Below are positions 8,318 to 17,618 of a DNA stretch of 64,000 bases, in pieces (the first letter of the stretch is position 1; each line of letters begins with the position of its first letter). Made by a program: the position numbers and the translations under genes. Source of the stretch: CAZHTS01 sp964535315. GTDB taxonomy: Bacteria > Chloroflexota > Anaerolineae > Anaerolineales > Anaerolineaceae. Below the pieces are notes generated by a model. It searched no databases. It was not told where the DNA came from and saw only the letters and a program-made list of their open reading frames with translations. The stretch spans positions 20,196 through 84,195 of the forward strand of contig CAZHTS010000010.1 of assembly GCA_964535315.1 (NCBI GenBank). The letters are read 5' to 3'.

Positions 8318-8345
8318 ATTATACATCGTTTCAAATACATTTCAA
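8318..8345 (-). promoter_or_regulatory. Sigma70-type promoter of the beta-helix gene
   Basis: -35 TTGAAA (8345-8340), a 16-bp spacer, and a consensus -10 TATAAT (8323-8318). Transcription would start near 8311, about 290 nt before the ATG. Confidence 0.6.
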
Positions 8346-8381
8346 TAGCCCAAAAGATCGCCGCTGGCACGTTTCCTGCCC

Positions 8382-8834
8382 ATGCAGTACAATAACCCCA
8401 TGCCCGAACAAGAACAAACCGAACTGATCTACCACCATCGCGAAGTACGCAACCATGCAATTGTCACCGCTGATTTCTTCGAATGCACTTCCTTTCGCCA
8501 GCGACGTTACAAACTCAGTGATGTGCGTGCTGTGCGCGCCGAAAAGACGCGCATCCCGCTCAAAGAGCACCTGCCGATGCTCATCCTTGCGGCAGCTTTG
8601 CTGTTGTTTGGCCTGCTCACCCCGCCCACCGACGCCACCCTGGCCGCACTGGAACGCTACGCCATGCTGTTTAGCCTGGCGCTGTTGTTCACCGCCCTGC
8701 TGCTGCGTTCGGCCTGGGTGCTGCACATCACCCTGCGCGACGGTACCCAGGTCGGCGAACGCCTCTACACCCGGCGCATCGCGGCCGCTTTCGCGCAGGC
8801 CATTCAAGAAGCGCTTAAACGACGCGGGCGTTAG
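8382..8834 (+). CDS. Small membrane protein, possibly DUF6232-like
   Basis: A 150-aa protein with a soluble N-terminal beta-rich part, two adjacent transmembrane helices (about 65-82 and 92-110) and a short basic C-terminal part ending KRRGR. The pattern (a short sheet with a basic/aromatic region, a central TM pair, then WVLHITLRDG) resembles DUF6232-type proteins, but this is recalled rather than tested. No good ribosome-binding site is visible for either the ATG at 8382 or the one at 8400 (MPEQEQ). It converges with the large lipoprotein gene, with a hairpin between them. Confidence 0.65.
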   Translation: MQYNNPMPEQEQTELIYHHREVRNHAIVTADFFECTSFRQRRYKLSDVRAVRAEKTRIPLKEHLPMLILAAALLLFGLLTPPTDATLAALERYAMLFSLALLFTALLLRSAWVLHITLRDGTQVGERLYTRRIAAAFAQAIQEALKRRGR

Positions 8835-8874
8835 CCAGGGCGCCGAGAAGAGACGCCTGGGTAATATTTTCTTT
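8835..8874 (+). terminator. Probable terminator between convergent genes
   Basis: CCAGG-GCG (8835-8842) pairs with CGCCTGG (8854-8860) with one bulge, followed by the T-rich TAATATTTTCTTT. It lies directly after the stop of the small membrane protein gene. Confidence 0.55.
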
Positions 8875-8877
8875 ACC

Positions 8878-11800
8878 TCACGGTTGGGGAGCGCCAACTG
8901 GCGCCCAGACCAAAGCCCCAGTATCGAGTACGTCTGAGGCAGTTTCCCGCAGAGAATCGCCGTTGGTTGGCAAGATGTATAAGCGCAGGCCATTGGCAGG
9001 GAGGTAAGAGCGAAAAGCCAGCGCCTGCCCATCCGGGGACCAGACCAGAGCGTGTACTTCGGTCAAACCTGTCGGCAAGTTGAGGGTGAATTGGGTGCCA
9101 TCCGCAGCATTCAGGATGATCATTCTGGGGGTCAGGGTTGCATCAAGAACAAACCAGGCCAGTTTATTCCCATCTAACGACCAGACGGGGGCTTCAACCG
9201 TTTCAGCCTCGGATGGCAAGGGGAGCTTGTTGCCATTACCAGTGTTAAGTACCGCCCAGTGAAAACCACCCTCGGCACCGGATGTACGCGCGACGATGTA
9301 TTTTCCGTCAGGTGAAACGGAAAAGAGGGCCTGGGTTAAATCCATCGCCTCACAATCTGCAATGCGGGTCCGCCCTTTGCCGGCACGGTCAACACGGTAC
9401 AAGCCAGGAGGATCATTTCCATTATCACCGTAAAAATAGATTTGCCCATCAGCAGCCCAAAATGGGTAAAACTCAGCGGTGGAATTATCGTCTGGAGAGG
9501 CACGCAATGTAATAGTGCGTGCCTTACCGTGCACATCTGCCACCAGCAAGCTGACAATTTCCCCGCCCATGCTGCCCCCCGGATGATATGAAACAGACGT
9601 AATACCTGCCGAATTACTCCGAGAAATCAGTTCACCGCTGTTTTGAGTAACCGAAACCACCAACTGCTGGCTGTCTTTTGACCAACTGGAAGCTGAAAAA
9701 AGGATGGCGGCCCGACCTGTGTAATGGGTCGAAATCGCCGGAATATCCACATCCACCCAACGTTTTTGCTGTAAATCGAATACCCCCAGGTTGTCGCGCT
9801 CAAGACGCTTCTCAGCGTTGGGAAGGTCAAACCCATCGGCTTCTCGCGGAGTATAAATCAACGCCAGGTAGCGGCCATCCGGCGAGAGAGAAAAATCCTT
9901 AACCACACCCGCCCCCGCACTGGTGTAGTCAGGTAAACCTGCCAGGGGCGCATATTCGTAAAACTGGTTATTTAATGGGCGAACGTGGTACAAATCCCCA
10001 GATTGTGTCAATGCGAACAGACTCTTGCCGTCCATGACCCAGGCAAACTTAACCAGTGAGGATGGGAATCTCTGCGATGGATAAGACTGCATCCGATTAG
10101 CGCCATCACTGTCGAGAGAAATCAATTGTGGGGACTCCCTTTCCGTTCCACCGAGGTAAGCCAGGGTGTGGATCGGGGAAGCGGTTTCTGGGGCAGGGGT
10201 AGAGGTAGAATGCGGGGTAAAAGCCACAGCGGGCGCAAAACGATTCCAGCGGAAATCAGTCCCGCGCACAGGCAAATAGATGTTCGGAAAGTTAGCGAAA
10301 GGATAGGTAATCAATACTTCCCCACCCGCCAATTTGGCCAGCGCCTGGCTGCCATCGCGCCACCAAACGACATCGATGGGTGAAGGCAGGGGATGTGGAT
10401 CAGGATCGTAGGTGAATTGACCGGGTGTTTCCAGTGAAACCCGCGCAGCAGATAGCGAGCTAGAAGGGAAATCGGGGCCGGTGGCCTGCCCAACAAAAGC
10501 CAGCAGGCGGCCATCTGCCGTTTCAAAGGGAGCAAAAGCGCCAGTCAGATCGCTCTCACTATTGCCGAGCAGCGTTTCAACCTGATTGGTGAGTACGCTG
10601 GTGCGCAGTAAGTAAGGCGGTTGACCTGTATACCCGGAGTAGTATGGGTTGCCAGTATAAATATACTCTCCGTTCAGGCTCCAGGAAGGGTTGAAGAAAC
10701 CGGGCAGGCCGGTTTTATCCCCGGTGGGCAGGTCAAAAACTTGCAAGCCATCCCATTCCCACCCCCCAACACTGACAATAAATTTGTTGCTAAAGGGCGA
10801 CCAATCCAGCACTCGTTGATACCGCCGGGCATATTTTCCGAAAGCCGGCACGTCCAACGCCAGTGTCTGAATCTCACCGCTGGCAAGATCAACCACCTTA
10901 ACGCCATTTTGAATGAAACCGATCCGTTTACCATCCGTCGACCAGGAAGGACACCCCCCTATTGGGAGCAGCACACGCCGGTTGCCGCCATTCAGATCGG
11001 TCAGCCAGAGCGCACCACCGCTCAAGTAAGCCATCTCACCGCTGGCCGGGGAAATGTCCATACAGTTCACCGGCGCATCCACGAGTGTGGTCAATGTACT
11101 GGTGTCGGTTTCAATACGTTGGAGCGCCCCAGCCTCCGAAATAAAATAAAGCGGCGCGGGCAGGGGCTGCGCCGCCGGAGAAGCCTCCAGAACAGTCAGG
11201 CTGGCCGAAAAACTGCGCGGGGTGTCATTTGGGGCAGTCAGCTCCCAGGTATAGGTATAAGCGCCGGGTGCAGCGGGAAGCGTTACATCGGCGTATAGAT
11301 GCAGGATTTGCAACCTGGGGTTATCGCTGAAGGTTGGCGTCAGGGTGTACTGTGCCGCCAGACCAGGCTGCGGATTGACCTCACGCAGATGGGTGGTCTG
11401 CAAACCGGAACAATCCCCCGTGAAAGGAATTTGCCAGGCCAGGCGTGCGCGACTGCCGGTCACGAAAATCCCTTCCTTCAAATTGGTTACTTTTGCGCCC
11501 AGGTGACAGGCAGGCGCAAAATCCTGCGGCTCACCCGCCGGAAATTGCACCACCTGGCCACCGGCCAGGCGCACCTGCCAGAGTTGAATCTGACCGCTTT
11601 CAGAACCCAACGCCAGTTGGGATGAATCAGGAGAAAAAGCCAGTGCCCGGATGATGCCTGCACCTGGAATCTGCCCCAACCAGCGACCCTCTGCCAGTCC
11701 CCACAGCCAGGTTTTTCCATTTTGTGTGCCCACCGCCAGCACTTCACCGCGTCCATCGAGCGCCAGACAGGTTAGTGGCACCCCCAGACTCAACAAGCGA

Positions 11801-13740
11801 GTCTGGCTGCCGTCTGCCAGGTTCCAAAAACGGAGAGAACCATCTTCGGCAGCAGAGATCAAAGTCTTCCCGGCAAAAACCAATCCGGTGACGCGCCCCT
11901 CATGACCGCTCAGAGTGCGCTCCAGCGTTCCGTCAACGCGCCACAGGCGAACTGAACCGTTTTCCGTCCCGGCGGTCAACCGCTCCCCATCAGGCGCATA
12001 AGTCAGGCTGGTAACAACGCTGGCATCGTCCCACCGGGCGGGATCGGGACCATTTGCGCCAAAATTTTTCCACAGCCGAATGGCCTTTTCATAGCCCCCC
12101 GTCGCCAGGGTTCCGTTCTTCAACGAAGCTGTCAGCCCAAAGATCTCTACCAGCCCCCCTTGAGCAGTAATTTCGCCGTCGAGAGGCGTTTCCAGTGGCG
12201 GATGGCTGCCATCCGGGGCAAGAATGTAGACGAAGCCGTTGCTTGAGCTGGCCGCCAGTTGGCGTCCATTGCCAGAAAATGCCAGCCCGCTCACACCATT
12301 GTACCAGCGGCTGGCGCCGGGAAGTCGGTAAATGACACCCTCGGAAACCTGCAAAGGCTCTCGGCGAATTTCTCTCAGATCCTGATCTGGATTGAAATAG
12401 GTGACGGTAAAATCCTGGCTACCCATGACCAGAGTTTTGCCATCTGGTGCAAAAGCCAGAGCGGTGACACCTGAGGTCAGTTGGTCGCTAAATGTGGTAA
12501 TTTTCTGAGTAGGGAACTCGACTCGCACCAGCCGGGGGCCCTGGATATAGACACCACTCAATCCATCAGGTGAAAAATGGAACCTTGGAAGAGGATAGGT
12601 CAGTTTAAATGGCGGTGTCAGCTCTTTGATTGGGTAAGACTTTTGGGAATCCAACAGGAGTAATGAATACGTGATCTCAATGGGCTTGCTGCCTGGGCCA
12701 GGTCTGACGCTGTTCACCCGGCTCATAAAAGTGAGCACTTTACTTGCATTGGAAAGAAAGAGTGGGTTTTCAAAGAAATTATACCTACCCATATCAGCCA
12801 ACCAGGCCAAAGGCGTCACGCCCCGTTCCCGTAAATCCATGAGCCTCACTTGCCCACCACTATCCAGGTAAGCCAGCGTCTCGCCATCCGGCGAGACGAA
12901 CCACTGCCCGCCACGCACTTTCTGCGGGACAGCGGTTAAATTGCCCTGGTCGGGCGCAGAAAGGGTGGACAGGCGATATGCATCCGGAGAAGGCCAGTGA
13001 ACGAGCGTTTTCCCGCCCATCAGCCAACTATTACCTTTTGCGCTCCAGACTACCCGGCCATCGACCAGGTGCACCAGGGTGTTTTCAGCGGAATAGGACA
13101 TTCCACCGCTCTCGCCAAGCAGCAGGTACTCACTGTCACTGGAAAAACCCAGCTCATCGGGCATGGAAGCGTTACTGGCAGGCTGCCAGATCACCTGTCC
13201 GGTCTCCAGATCCCAGACCCGGATATTGTACACCCCACCGCCGGAGCCCAAAAAAGCCAGGTACCTGCCATCCGGTGAGGCCGCCAGATGAAGACGCTCC
13301 ACATCATCAAACGATAGAAACGCTTCTTCGGGAACCAAGGTACGCGATGAAGCGTTAAGAGCCCCGGTCAATGCATCAAAACCGGCAAACAGAATTTGCC
13401 CATCGGCAGTCAGGATGGATATTTCTTTCTCTGCCAGCAACGCCAGACGCTGGGCCGCGATGGGCAAATCCAAGAATGCAACGATTTCCAGTTTCTCCGC
13501 ATCCAGCACACCCAACCCGGTTCCAAATGCAGCCAGGATAAACTTCCCATCCGGGGTATAGAGAATATCCTGGATGGCGCCATGCCCGACCTTTGCCAGT
13601 TGTTCTGCCTCTCGTGAAGGCGCTGCCGTGGGGGTAACAGGCGCACTTGTTGGGATGGCTGGCATCTTAGAATCAGGCGATCCACAACCAGTCAGCGTCA
13701 GGAACAAAACCACCAGGAAGAACATCCAGGTTGAACGCAT
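8878..13740 (-). CDS. Giant beta-propeller lipoprotein (WD40 plus PD40/TolB-like repeats)
   Basis: A 1620-aa surface lipoprotein. The signal peptide ends in the lipobox LTGC, with the lipidated Cys at residue 19, followed by a Pro/Thr spacer. The N-terminal half (about 35-740) has WD40-type blades such as VRLWRVDG, LSGHEGRVTGL and LRFWNLADG. A beta-sandwich-like spacer follows at about 750-870. The C-terminal half has PD40/TolB-type blades (WSTDGKRIGF, WSLDGNKLAWF, WSPDGQALAF). The start was set at ATG 13740 because GGAGG stands 5 nt before it; the frame opens four codons earlier. The protein probably acts as a scaffold or binding platform outside the membrane. No enzyme motif was seen. Confidence 0.85.
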   Translation of the reverse strand: MRSTWMFFLVVLFLTLTGCGSPDSKMPAIPTSAPVTPTAAPSREAEQLAKVGHGAIQDILYTPDGKFILAAFGTGLGVLDAEKLEIVAFLDLPIAAQRLALLAEKEISILTADGQILFAGFDALTGALNASSRTLVPEEAFLSFDDVERLHLAASPDGRYLAFLGSGGGVYNIRVWDLETGQVIWQPASNASMPDELGFSSDSEYLLLGESGGMSYSAENTLVHLVDGRVVWSAKGNSWLMGGKTLVHWPSPDAYRLSTLSAPDQGNLTAVPQKVRGGQWFVSPDGETLAYLDSGGQVRLMDLRERGVTPLAWLADMGRYNFFENPLFLSNASKVLTFMSRVNSVRPGPGSKPIEITYSLLLLDSQKSYPIKELTPPFKLTYPLPRFHFSPDGLSGVYIQGPRLVRVEFPTQKITTFSDQLTSGVTALAFAPDGKTLVMGSQDFTVTYFNPDQDLREIRREPLQVSEGVIYRLPGASRWYNGVSGLAFSGNGRQLAASSSNGFVYILAPDGSHPPLETPLDGEITAQGGLVEIFGLTASLKNGTLATGGYEKAIRLWKNFGANGPDPARWDDASVVTSLTYAPDGERLTAGTENGSVRLWRVDGTLERTLSGHEGRVTGLVFAGKTLISAAEDGSLRFWNLADGSQTRLLSLGVPLTCLALDGRGEVLAVGTQNGKTWLWGLAEGRWLGQIPGAGIIRALAFSPDSSQLALGSESGQIQLWQVRLAGGQVVQFPAGEPQDFAPACHLGAKVTNLKEGIFVTGSRARLAWQIPFTGDCSGLQTTHLREVNPQPGLAAQYTLTPTFSDNPRLQILHLYADVTLPAAPGAYTYTWELTAPNDTPRSFSASLTVLEASPAAQPLPAPLYFISEAGALQRIETDTSTLTTLVDAPVNCMDISPASGEMAYLSGGALWLTDLNGGNRRVLLPIGGCPSWSTDGKRIGFIQNGVKVVDLASGEIQTLALDVPAFGKYARRYQRVLDWSPFSNKFIVSVGGWEWDGLQVFDLPTGDKTGLPGFFNPSWSLNGEYIYTGNPYYSGYTGQPPYLLRTSVLTNQVETLLGNSESDLTGAFAPFETADGRLLAFVGQATGPDFPSSSLSAARVSLETPGQFTYDPDPHPLPSPIDVVWWRDGSQALAKLAGGEVLITYPFANFPNIYLPVRGTDFRWNRFAPAVAFTPHSTSTPAPETASPIHTLAYLGGTERESPQLISLDSDGANRMQSYPSQRFPSSLVKFAWVMDGKSLFALTQSGDLYHVRPLNNQFYEYAPLAGLPDYTSAGAGVVKDFSLSPDGRYLALIYTPREADGFDLPNAEKRLERDNLGVFDLQQKRWVDVDIPAISTHYTGRAAILFSASSWSKDSQQLVVSVTQNSGELISRSNSAGITSVSYHPGGSMGGEIVSLLVADVHGKARTITLRASPDDNSTAEFYPFWAADGQIYFYGDNGNDPPGLYRVDRAGKGRTRIADCEAMDLTQALFSVSPDGKYIVARTSGAEGGFHWAVLNTGNGNKLPLPSEAETVEAPVWSLDGNKLAWFVLDATLTPRMIILNAADGTQFTLNLPTGLTEVHALVWSPDGQALAFRSYLPANGLRLYILPTNGDSLRETASDVLDTGALVWAPVGAPQP

Positions 13741-13822
13741 AGGAGCCTCCATTCATAAGATGGTGTTAATAAAATCATACAACAAAAGCGCCTGGCATAC
13801 AGCCGCCATACACAGCAATATT

Positions 13823-13851
13823 TTGACCCATACTCCCTTTTGTGGTAGAAT
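13823..13851 (+). promoter_or_regulatory. Promoter of the metH operon
   Basis: -35 TTGACC (13823-13828), a 17-bp spacer, and -10 TAGAAT (13846-13851). It stands 44 bp upstream of the SAM-I riboswitch. Confidence 0.8.
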
Positions 13852-13895
13852 TTAGCCAATCAATTGAACAGGATAGGCCATTGATGGCCTGACCA

Positions 13896-14011
13896 CTCAT
13901 CCAGAGAGGCGGAGGGACCGGCCCTGTGAAGCCTCGGCAACCACTAGGAATGCTCTAGCTGGTGCCAATTCCGGCAGAACCTGCCCAACAGCAGGTGTTC
14001 TGGAAGATGAG
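13896..14011 (+). promoter_or_regulatory. SAM-I (S-box) riboswitch
   Basis: The P1 helix pairs CTCATC (13896-13901) with GATGAG (14006-14011). Between them are the hallmark elements AGAGAGGCGGAGGGA, the kink-turn/pseudoknot arm TGAAGCCTCGGCAACC, the P3 hairpin and the GGTGCCAATTCC element, then the P4 hairpin (AACCTGC, AACA, GCAGGTG). All match the S-box consensus. It lies between a promoter and metH and should switch off the methionine operon when S-adenosylmethionine is high. Confidence 0.95.
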
Positions 14012-14027
14012 GGAACTGCATTCCGCG

Positions 14028-14056
14028 AGTCTCTCATGTGTCCAGAGAGACTTTTT
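14028..14056 (+). terminator. SAM-I riboswitch expression-platform terminator
   Basis: AGTCTCTC (14028-14035) pairs with GAGAGACT (14045-14052), followed by TTTTC. The competing antiterminator is visible: ATGAGGG (14007-14013), which includes the P1 3' strand, can pair with CTCTCAT (14031-14037). SAM binding holds P1 and frees the terminator. Confidence 0.9.
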
Positions 14057-14072
14057 CTGTTTTGGAGGAACT

Positions 14073-17000
14073 ATGCCGCGTACATACTCAAATCGTCGTT
14101 ACCTGGATGCCCTGCAAGAACGTGTGTTGATCTACGACGGCGCCATGGGTACCAGCCTGCAACAGCAAAACCTGACGTCCGCCCACTTTGGCGGCGAGCG
14201 CACCGCCGGCTGCAACGATTATCTGGTGCTGACCTATCCCCAGGCCGTTGAAATCGTCCACCGTTCCTTCTTCGAAGCCGGCGTGGATGTCATCGAAACC
14301 TGTACCTTCCGCGCCAATCCGCTCACCCTGCAGGAATACGGCCTGCGCCCACAGACCCACGCCATCAACCTGGCCGCCGCCTCGCTGGCGCGCCGCCTGG
14401 CAGACGAATACAGCCGCCTGGGGCAGCCGCGCTTCGTGGCCGGCTCCATCGGCCCTTCGGGCAAGCTGCCCTCAATGGACGATCCCGAACTGTCTAACGT
14501 CAATTTCGACGACCTGGCCGAGCTCTTTCGCCTCCAGGCCCGCGGCTTGATCGAAGGCGGCGTCGACCTGCTGCTCATCGAAACCTCACAGGACATCCTC
14601 GAGGTCAAAGCCGCCATCGCCGGCGCCCAGGCCGCCTTTGCCGAAACCAACCGCTGGCTGCCCATTCAGGCCCAGGTGACGCTGGATACCACCGGCCGCA
14701 TGCTGCTCGGCACCGATATCGCCGCCGCCATGACCATCCTTGAAGGGCTGCCCATCGATGTCATCGGGCTGAACTGCTCCACCGGCCCGGATTACATGCG
14801 CGAGCCTATCCGCTACCTCGGCGAGAACGCTTCTCTGCCCGTCTCCTGCATCCCCAACGCCGGTCTGCCGCTCAACATCGACGGCCAGGCCGTCTATCCG
14901 CTGGAACCCGGCCCCTTTGCCGAAACGCTGGCCGAATTCGTGGAGAAATACCACATCAACGTGGTCGGCGGCTGCTGCGGCACCACCCCCGCCCACCTGC
15001 GCCGCCTGGTCGAGCGCATCGGCGGGCGCCCGGCCCCGGCCCGTCCACAGTTCAGCATCCCGCGCCTGGCCTCTGCCGTACAGGCCATGCCCATGTTCCA
15101 GGAACCGCGCCCCTTCCTCATCGGCGAGCGCCTGAACACCCAGGGCAGCAAGAAGTTCAAACAAACTATCCTGGCCGAAGATTTTGATGGCGTTGTTGCC
15201 GTGGCCCGCGAGCAGGTGGAAAACGGCGCCCACGGCCTGGACGTGTGCGTGGCCCTGACCGAACGCACCGACGAAGCCGAACTGATGCGCCGCGTCATCA
15301 AAGCCATCGCCCCCCTGGTGCGCGTCCCGCTGGTCTTCGACACCACCGAACCGGATGTGATGGAAATGGCGCTCAAAACCGCCCCCGGACGCTGCCTGAT
15401 CAACTCGACCAACCTGGAAGGCGGGCGCGCCAAAGCAGAACGCATCCTCGCCCTGGCCAAACGCTACAACGCGGCCGTCATCGCCCTCACCATCGACGAA
15501 CAGGGCATGGCCAAGACCGCCGAACGCAAACTGGATATCGCTCGCCGCATTTACACCCTGGCCGTCGACGAGTTTGAACTGCGCCCCTGTGATCTGGTTT
15601 TCGACGCCCTGACCTTTACCCTGGCAACCGGCGACCCTGAGTTCAGCCAGTCGGCCATCGAAACCCTGGACGGCATTCGCCGTATCAAGCAGGAGCTGCC
15701 CGGCGTGCTCACTTCGTTGGGCGTCAGCAACGTCTCGTTCGGCCTTGCCCCCGCCGCCCGCCCGGTGATCAACAGCGTCATGCTCTATCACGCCGTCCAG
15801 GCCGGTCTGGATATGGCCATCGTCAACCCGGCGCACATCACCCCCTACGCCGAAATCTCGCCCGAAGAACGCCAGCTGGCAGAAGACCTGATCTTCAACC
15901 GCCGCCCCGATGCCCTACAACGCCTGATCGAACATTTCGCCAACAGCGCCGCCGGTGCAAAAACCGAAAGCAAACAGACCGCGCTGCAAAATCTCACCCC
16001 CGAACAACGCCTGCACTGGCGCATCGTTCACCGCCACAAAGAAAACGTCGAACAGGACATCGATGAACTGCTCGTCCGGAGCGATGACCAGCCCCGTCAC
16101 CAGGCCGCCGTAAACATCCTCAACCATGTTTTGTTGCCGGCCATGAAAGAGGTCGGCGATAAATTTGGCAGCGGCGAACTGATCCTGCCCTTCGTCCTTC
16201 AATCCGCCGAGGTAATGAAAAAAGCCGTCGCCTACCTGGAAAACTTCCTGGAACGCAAGGAAGGCGCCAGCAAGGGCACCCTCGTCCTCGCCACCGTCTA
16301 CGGCGACGTGCACGACATTGGCAAGAACCTGGTCAAAACCATCCTCTCCAACAACGGCTATCAGGTCGTCGACCTGGGCAAGCAGGTGCCGGCCGAGACG
16401 ATCATCTCCAAAGCGGTTGAGGTCAAAGCACAGGCCGGCGACAATAATCTGGTCGGCATCGGTCTGAGCGCCCTGTTGGTCAGCACCAGCAAACAAATGC
16501 CCCTCATCGTCAACGAGCTCCACCGCCGCGGCCTGGAGTTCCCGGTGCTGATCGGCGGCGCCGCCATCAACCGCCGCTTTGGGCGGCGCATCCTGCTCAC
16601 CGAGCAAGACGAATTTTATACCCCCGGCGTGTTCTACTGCAAAGACGCCTTCGAGGGCCTGTCTACGATGGACTCGCTGGCCGAGCCGCAAAACCGCCAG
16701 GAACTGCTTCAATCGCTGCGCAAGGAAGCCGAGATGGAACTGGGCCGGGCGGCCAAAGCCGAAAGCGCCGCCCCGCTCATCCCCACCCGCTCCGCGATTC
16801 CCCCCGCCGCCGCCATTCCCCGCCCGCCCACCTGGGGGCCGCGCCTGGTGCGCAGCATGCCGCTCGAGGCTGTCTTTCAATGCCTCTCGAAAAACGAGTT
16901 ATTCCGCCTGTCGTGGGGCGCCAGAAACACCCACGGCGAAGCCTGGGAAAAGCTCCAGGCCGAATACGCAGCACGGCTGGATCAGATGCGCCGCCAGGCG

Positions 17001-17606
17001 CAACAGGAAGGCTGGCTCAACCCACAGGGCGTCTATGGTTACTGGCCCTGCCAGGCCGACGGCAACGACCTGATCCTCTACGAGCCCGGCTCACTTGAAG
17101 CCGGAACGCCCGCCGAACTGACCCGTTTTACCTTCCCGCGTCAGAGCAGCGGCGAATATCTGTGCCTGGCCGACTACTTTGCCGGCGTCGATACGGGCAA
17201 AATGGATGTGGTCGCCTTCCAGATCGTCACCGTTGGGCAGGCCGCCAGCGAACGCTTCGACCGCTTACAGGCCGAAAACAACTACAGCGAGGCCTACTTC
17301 ACCCATGGCCTGGCCGTTCAGATGGCCGAAGCCGCCGCCGAATACCTCCACCGCCACATTCGCCGCGAACTGGGGCTCGCCCCGGAACAGGGCAAACGTT
17401 ATTCGTGGGGCTATCCCGCCATTCCCGAACTGGCCGATCACGCCCGCGTCTTCCAACTGCTGCCGGTCGAAAGCGAACTGGGCATGCGCCTGACCAGCGC
17501 CTACCAGCTCGTCCCCGAACAGTCTACCGCCGCCATCATTCTGCACCACCCGCAGGCCAGATACTACAACATCGGCGAAAGCCGCGTCGAACAATTGATG
17601 AAATAA
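14073..17606 (+). CDS. metH: Cobalamin-dependent methionine synthase
   Basis: A 1177-aa four-module enzyme that makes methionine from homocysteine and methyl-tetrahydrofolate. The homocysteine domain spans about 1-330, with zinc ligands in GLNCSTGP and GGCCGTTP (near 299). The pterin domain starts at RPFLIGERLN (about 348). The B12 cap and Rossmann domains carry DVHDIGKN, whose His (near 747) ligates cobalt. The SAM-dependent activation domain (about 930-1177) has RYSWGYPA. The start at 14073 is preceded by TTTGGAGGAA; the frame opens earlier, inside the riboswitch, so an upstream start is unlikely. Length is close to E. coli MetH (1227 aa). Confidence 0.97.
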   Translation: MPRTYSNRRYLDALQERVLIYDGAMGTSLQQQNLTSAHFGGERTAGCNDYLVLTYPQAVEIVHRSFFEAGVDVIETCTFRANPLTLQEYGLRPQTHAINLAAASLARRLADEYSRLGQPRFVAGSIGPSGKLPSMDDPELSNVNFDDLAELFRLQARGLIEGGVDLLLIETSQDILEVKAAIAGAQAAFAETNRWLPIQAQVTLDTTGRMLLGTDIAAAMTILEGLPIDVIGLNCSTGPDYMREPIRYLGENASLPVSCIPNAGLPLNIDGQAVYPLEPGPFAETLAEFVEKYHINVVGGCCGTTPAHLRRLVERIGGRPAPARPQFSIPRLASAVQAMPMFQEPRPFLIGERLNTQGSKKFKQTILAEDFDGVVAVAREQVENGAHGLDVCVALTERTDEAELMRRVIKAIAPLVRVPLVFDTTEPDVMEMALKTAPGRCLINSTNLEGGRAKAERILALAKRYNAAVIALTIDEQGMAKTAERKLDIARRIYTLAVDEFELRPCDLVFDALTFTLATGDPEFSQSAIETLDGIRRIKQELPGVLTSLGVSNVSFGLAPAARPVINSVMLYHAVQAGLDMAIVNPAHITPYAEISPEERQLAEDLIFNRRPDALQRLIEHFANSAAGAKTESKQTALQNLTPEQRLHWRIVHRHKENVEQDIDELLVRSDDQPRHQAAVNILNHVLLPAMKEVGDKFGSGELILPFVLQSAEVMKKAVAYLENFLERKEGASKGTLVLATVYGDVHDIGKNLVKTILSNNGYQVVDLGKQVPAETIISKAVEVKAQAGDNNLVGIGLSALLVSTSKQMPLIVNELHRRGLEFPVLIGGAAINRRFGRRILLTEQDEFYTPGVFYCKDAFEGLSTMDSLAEPQNRQELLQSLRKEAEMELGRAAKAESAAPLIPTRSAIPPAAAIPRPPTWGPRLVRSMPLEAVFQCLSKNELFRLSWGARNTHGEAWEKLQAEYAARLDQMRRQAQQEGWLNPQGVYGYWPCQADGNDLILYEPGSLEAGTPAELTRFTFPRQSSGEYLCLADYFAGVDTGKMDVVAFQIVTVGQAASERFDRLQAENNYSEAYFTHGLAVQMAEAAAEYLHRHIRRELGLAPEQGKRYSWGYPAIPELADHARVFQLLPVESELGMRLTSAYQLVPEQSTAAIILHHPQARYYNIGESRVEQLMK

Positions 17607-17618
17607 GCGGATAACACC

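Larger units (their letters stand above)
8019..8381. other. Intergenic region holding a long minus-strand leader
   Basis: No gene is seen. It holds the minus-strand promoter at 8318-8345 and, from about 8311, roughly 290 nt of untranslated leader for the beta-helix gene, including the inverted repeat at 8202-8220. No known riboswitch class was recognised and no T-tract terminator was found in it. No clear promoter for the rightward gene at 8382 was found. Confidence 0.6.

Noticed and set aside
13962..14072. Upstream in-frame start for metH at 13962
   Set aside because: That ATG-region lies inside the SAM-I aptamer; the ATG at 14073 has a proper ribosome-binding site and gives the family N-terminus.
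14586..15836. 416-codon minus-strand open frame opposite metH
   Set aside because: Shadow of metH, with no family features.
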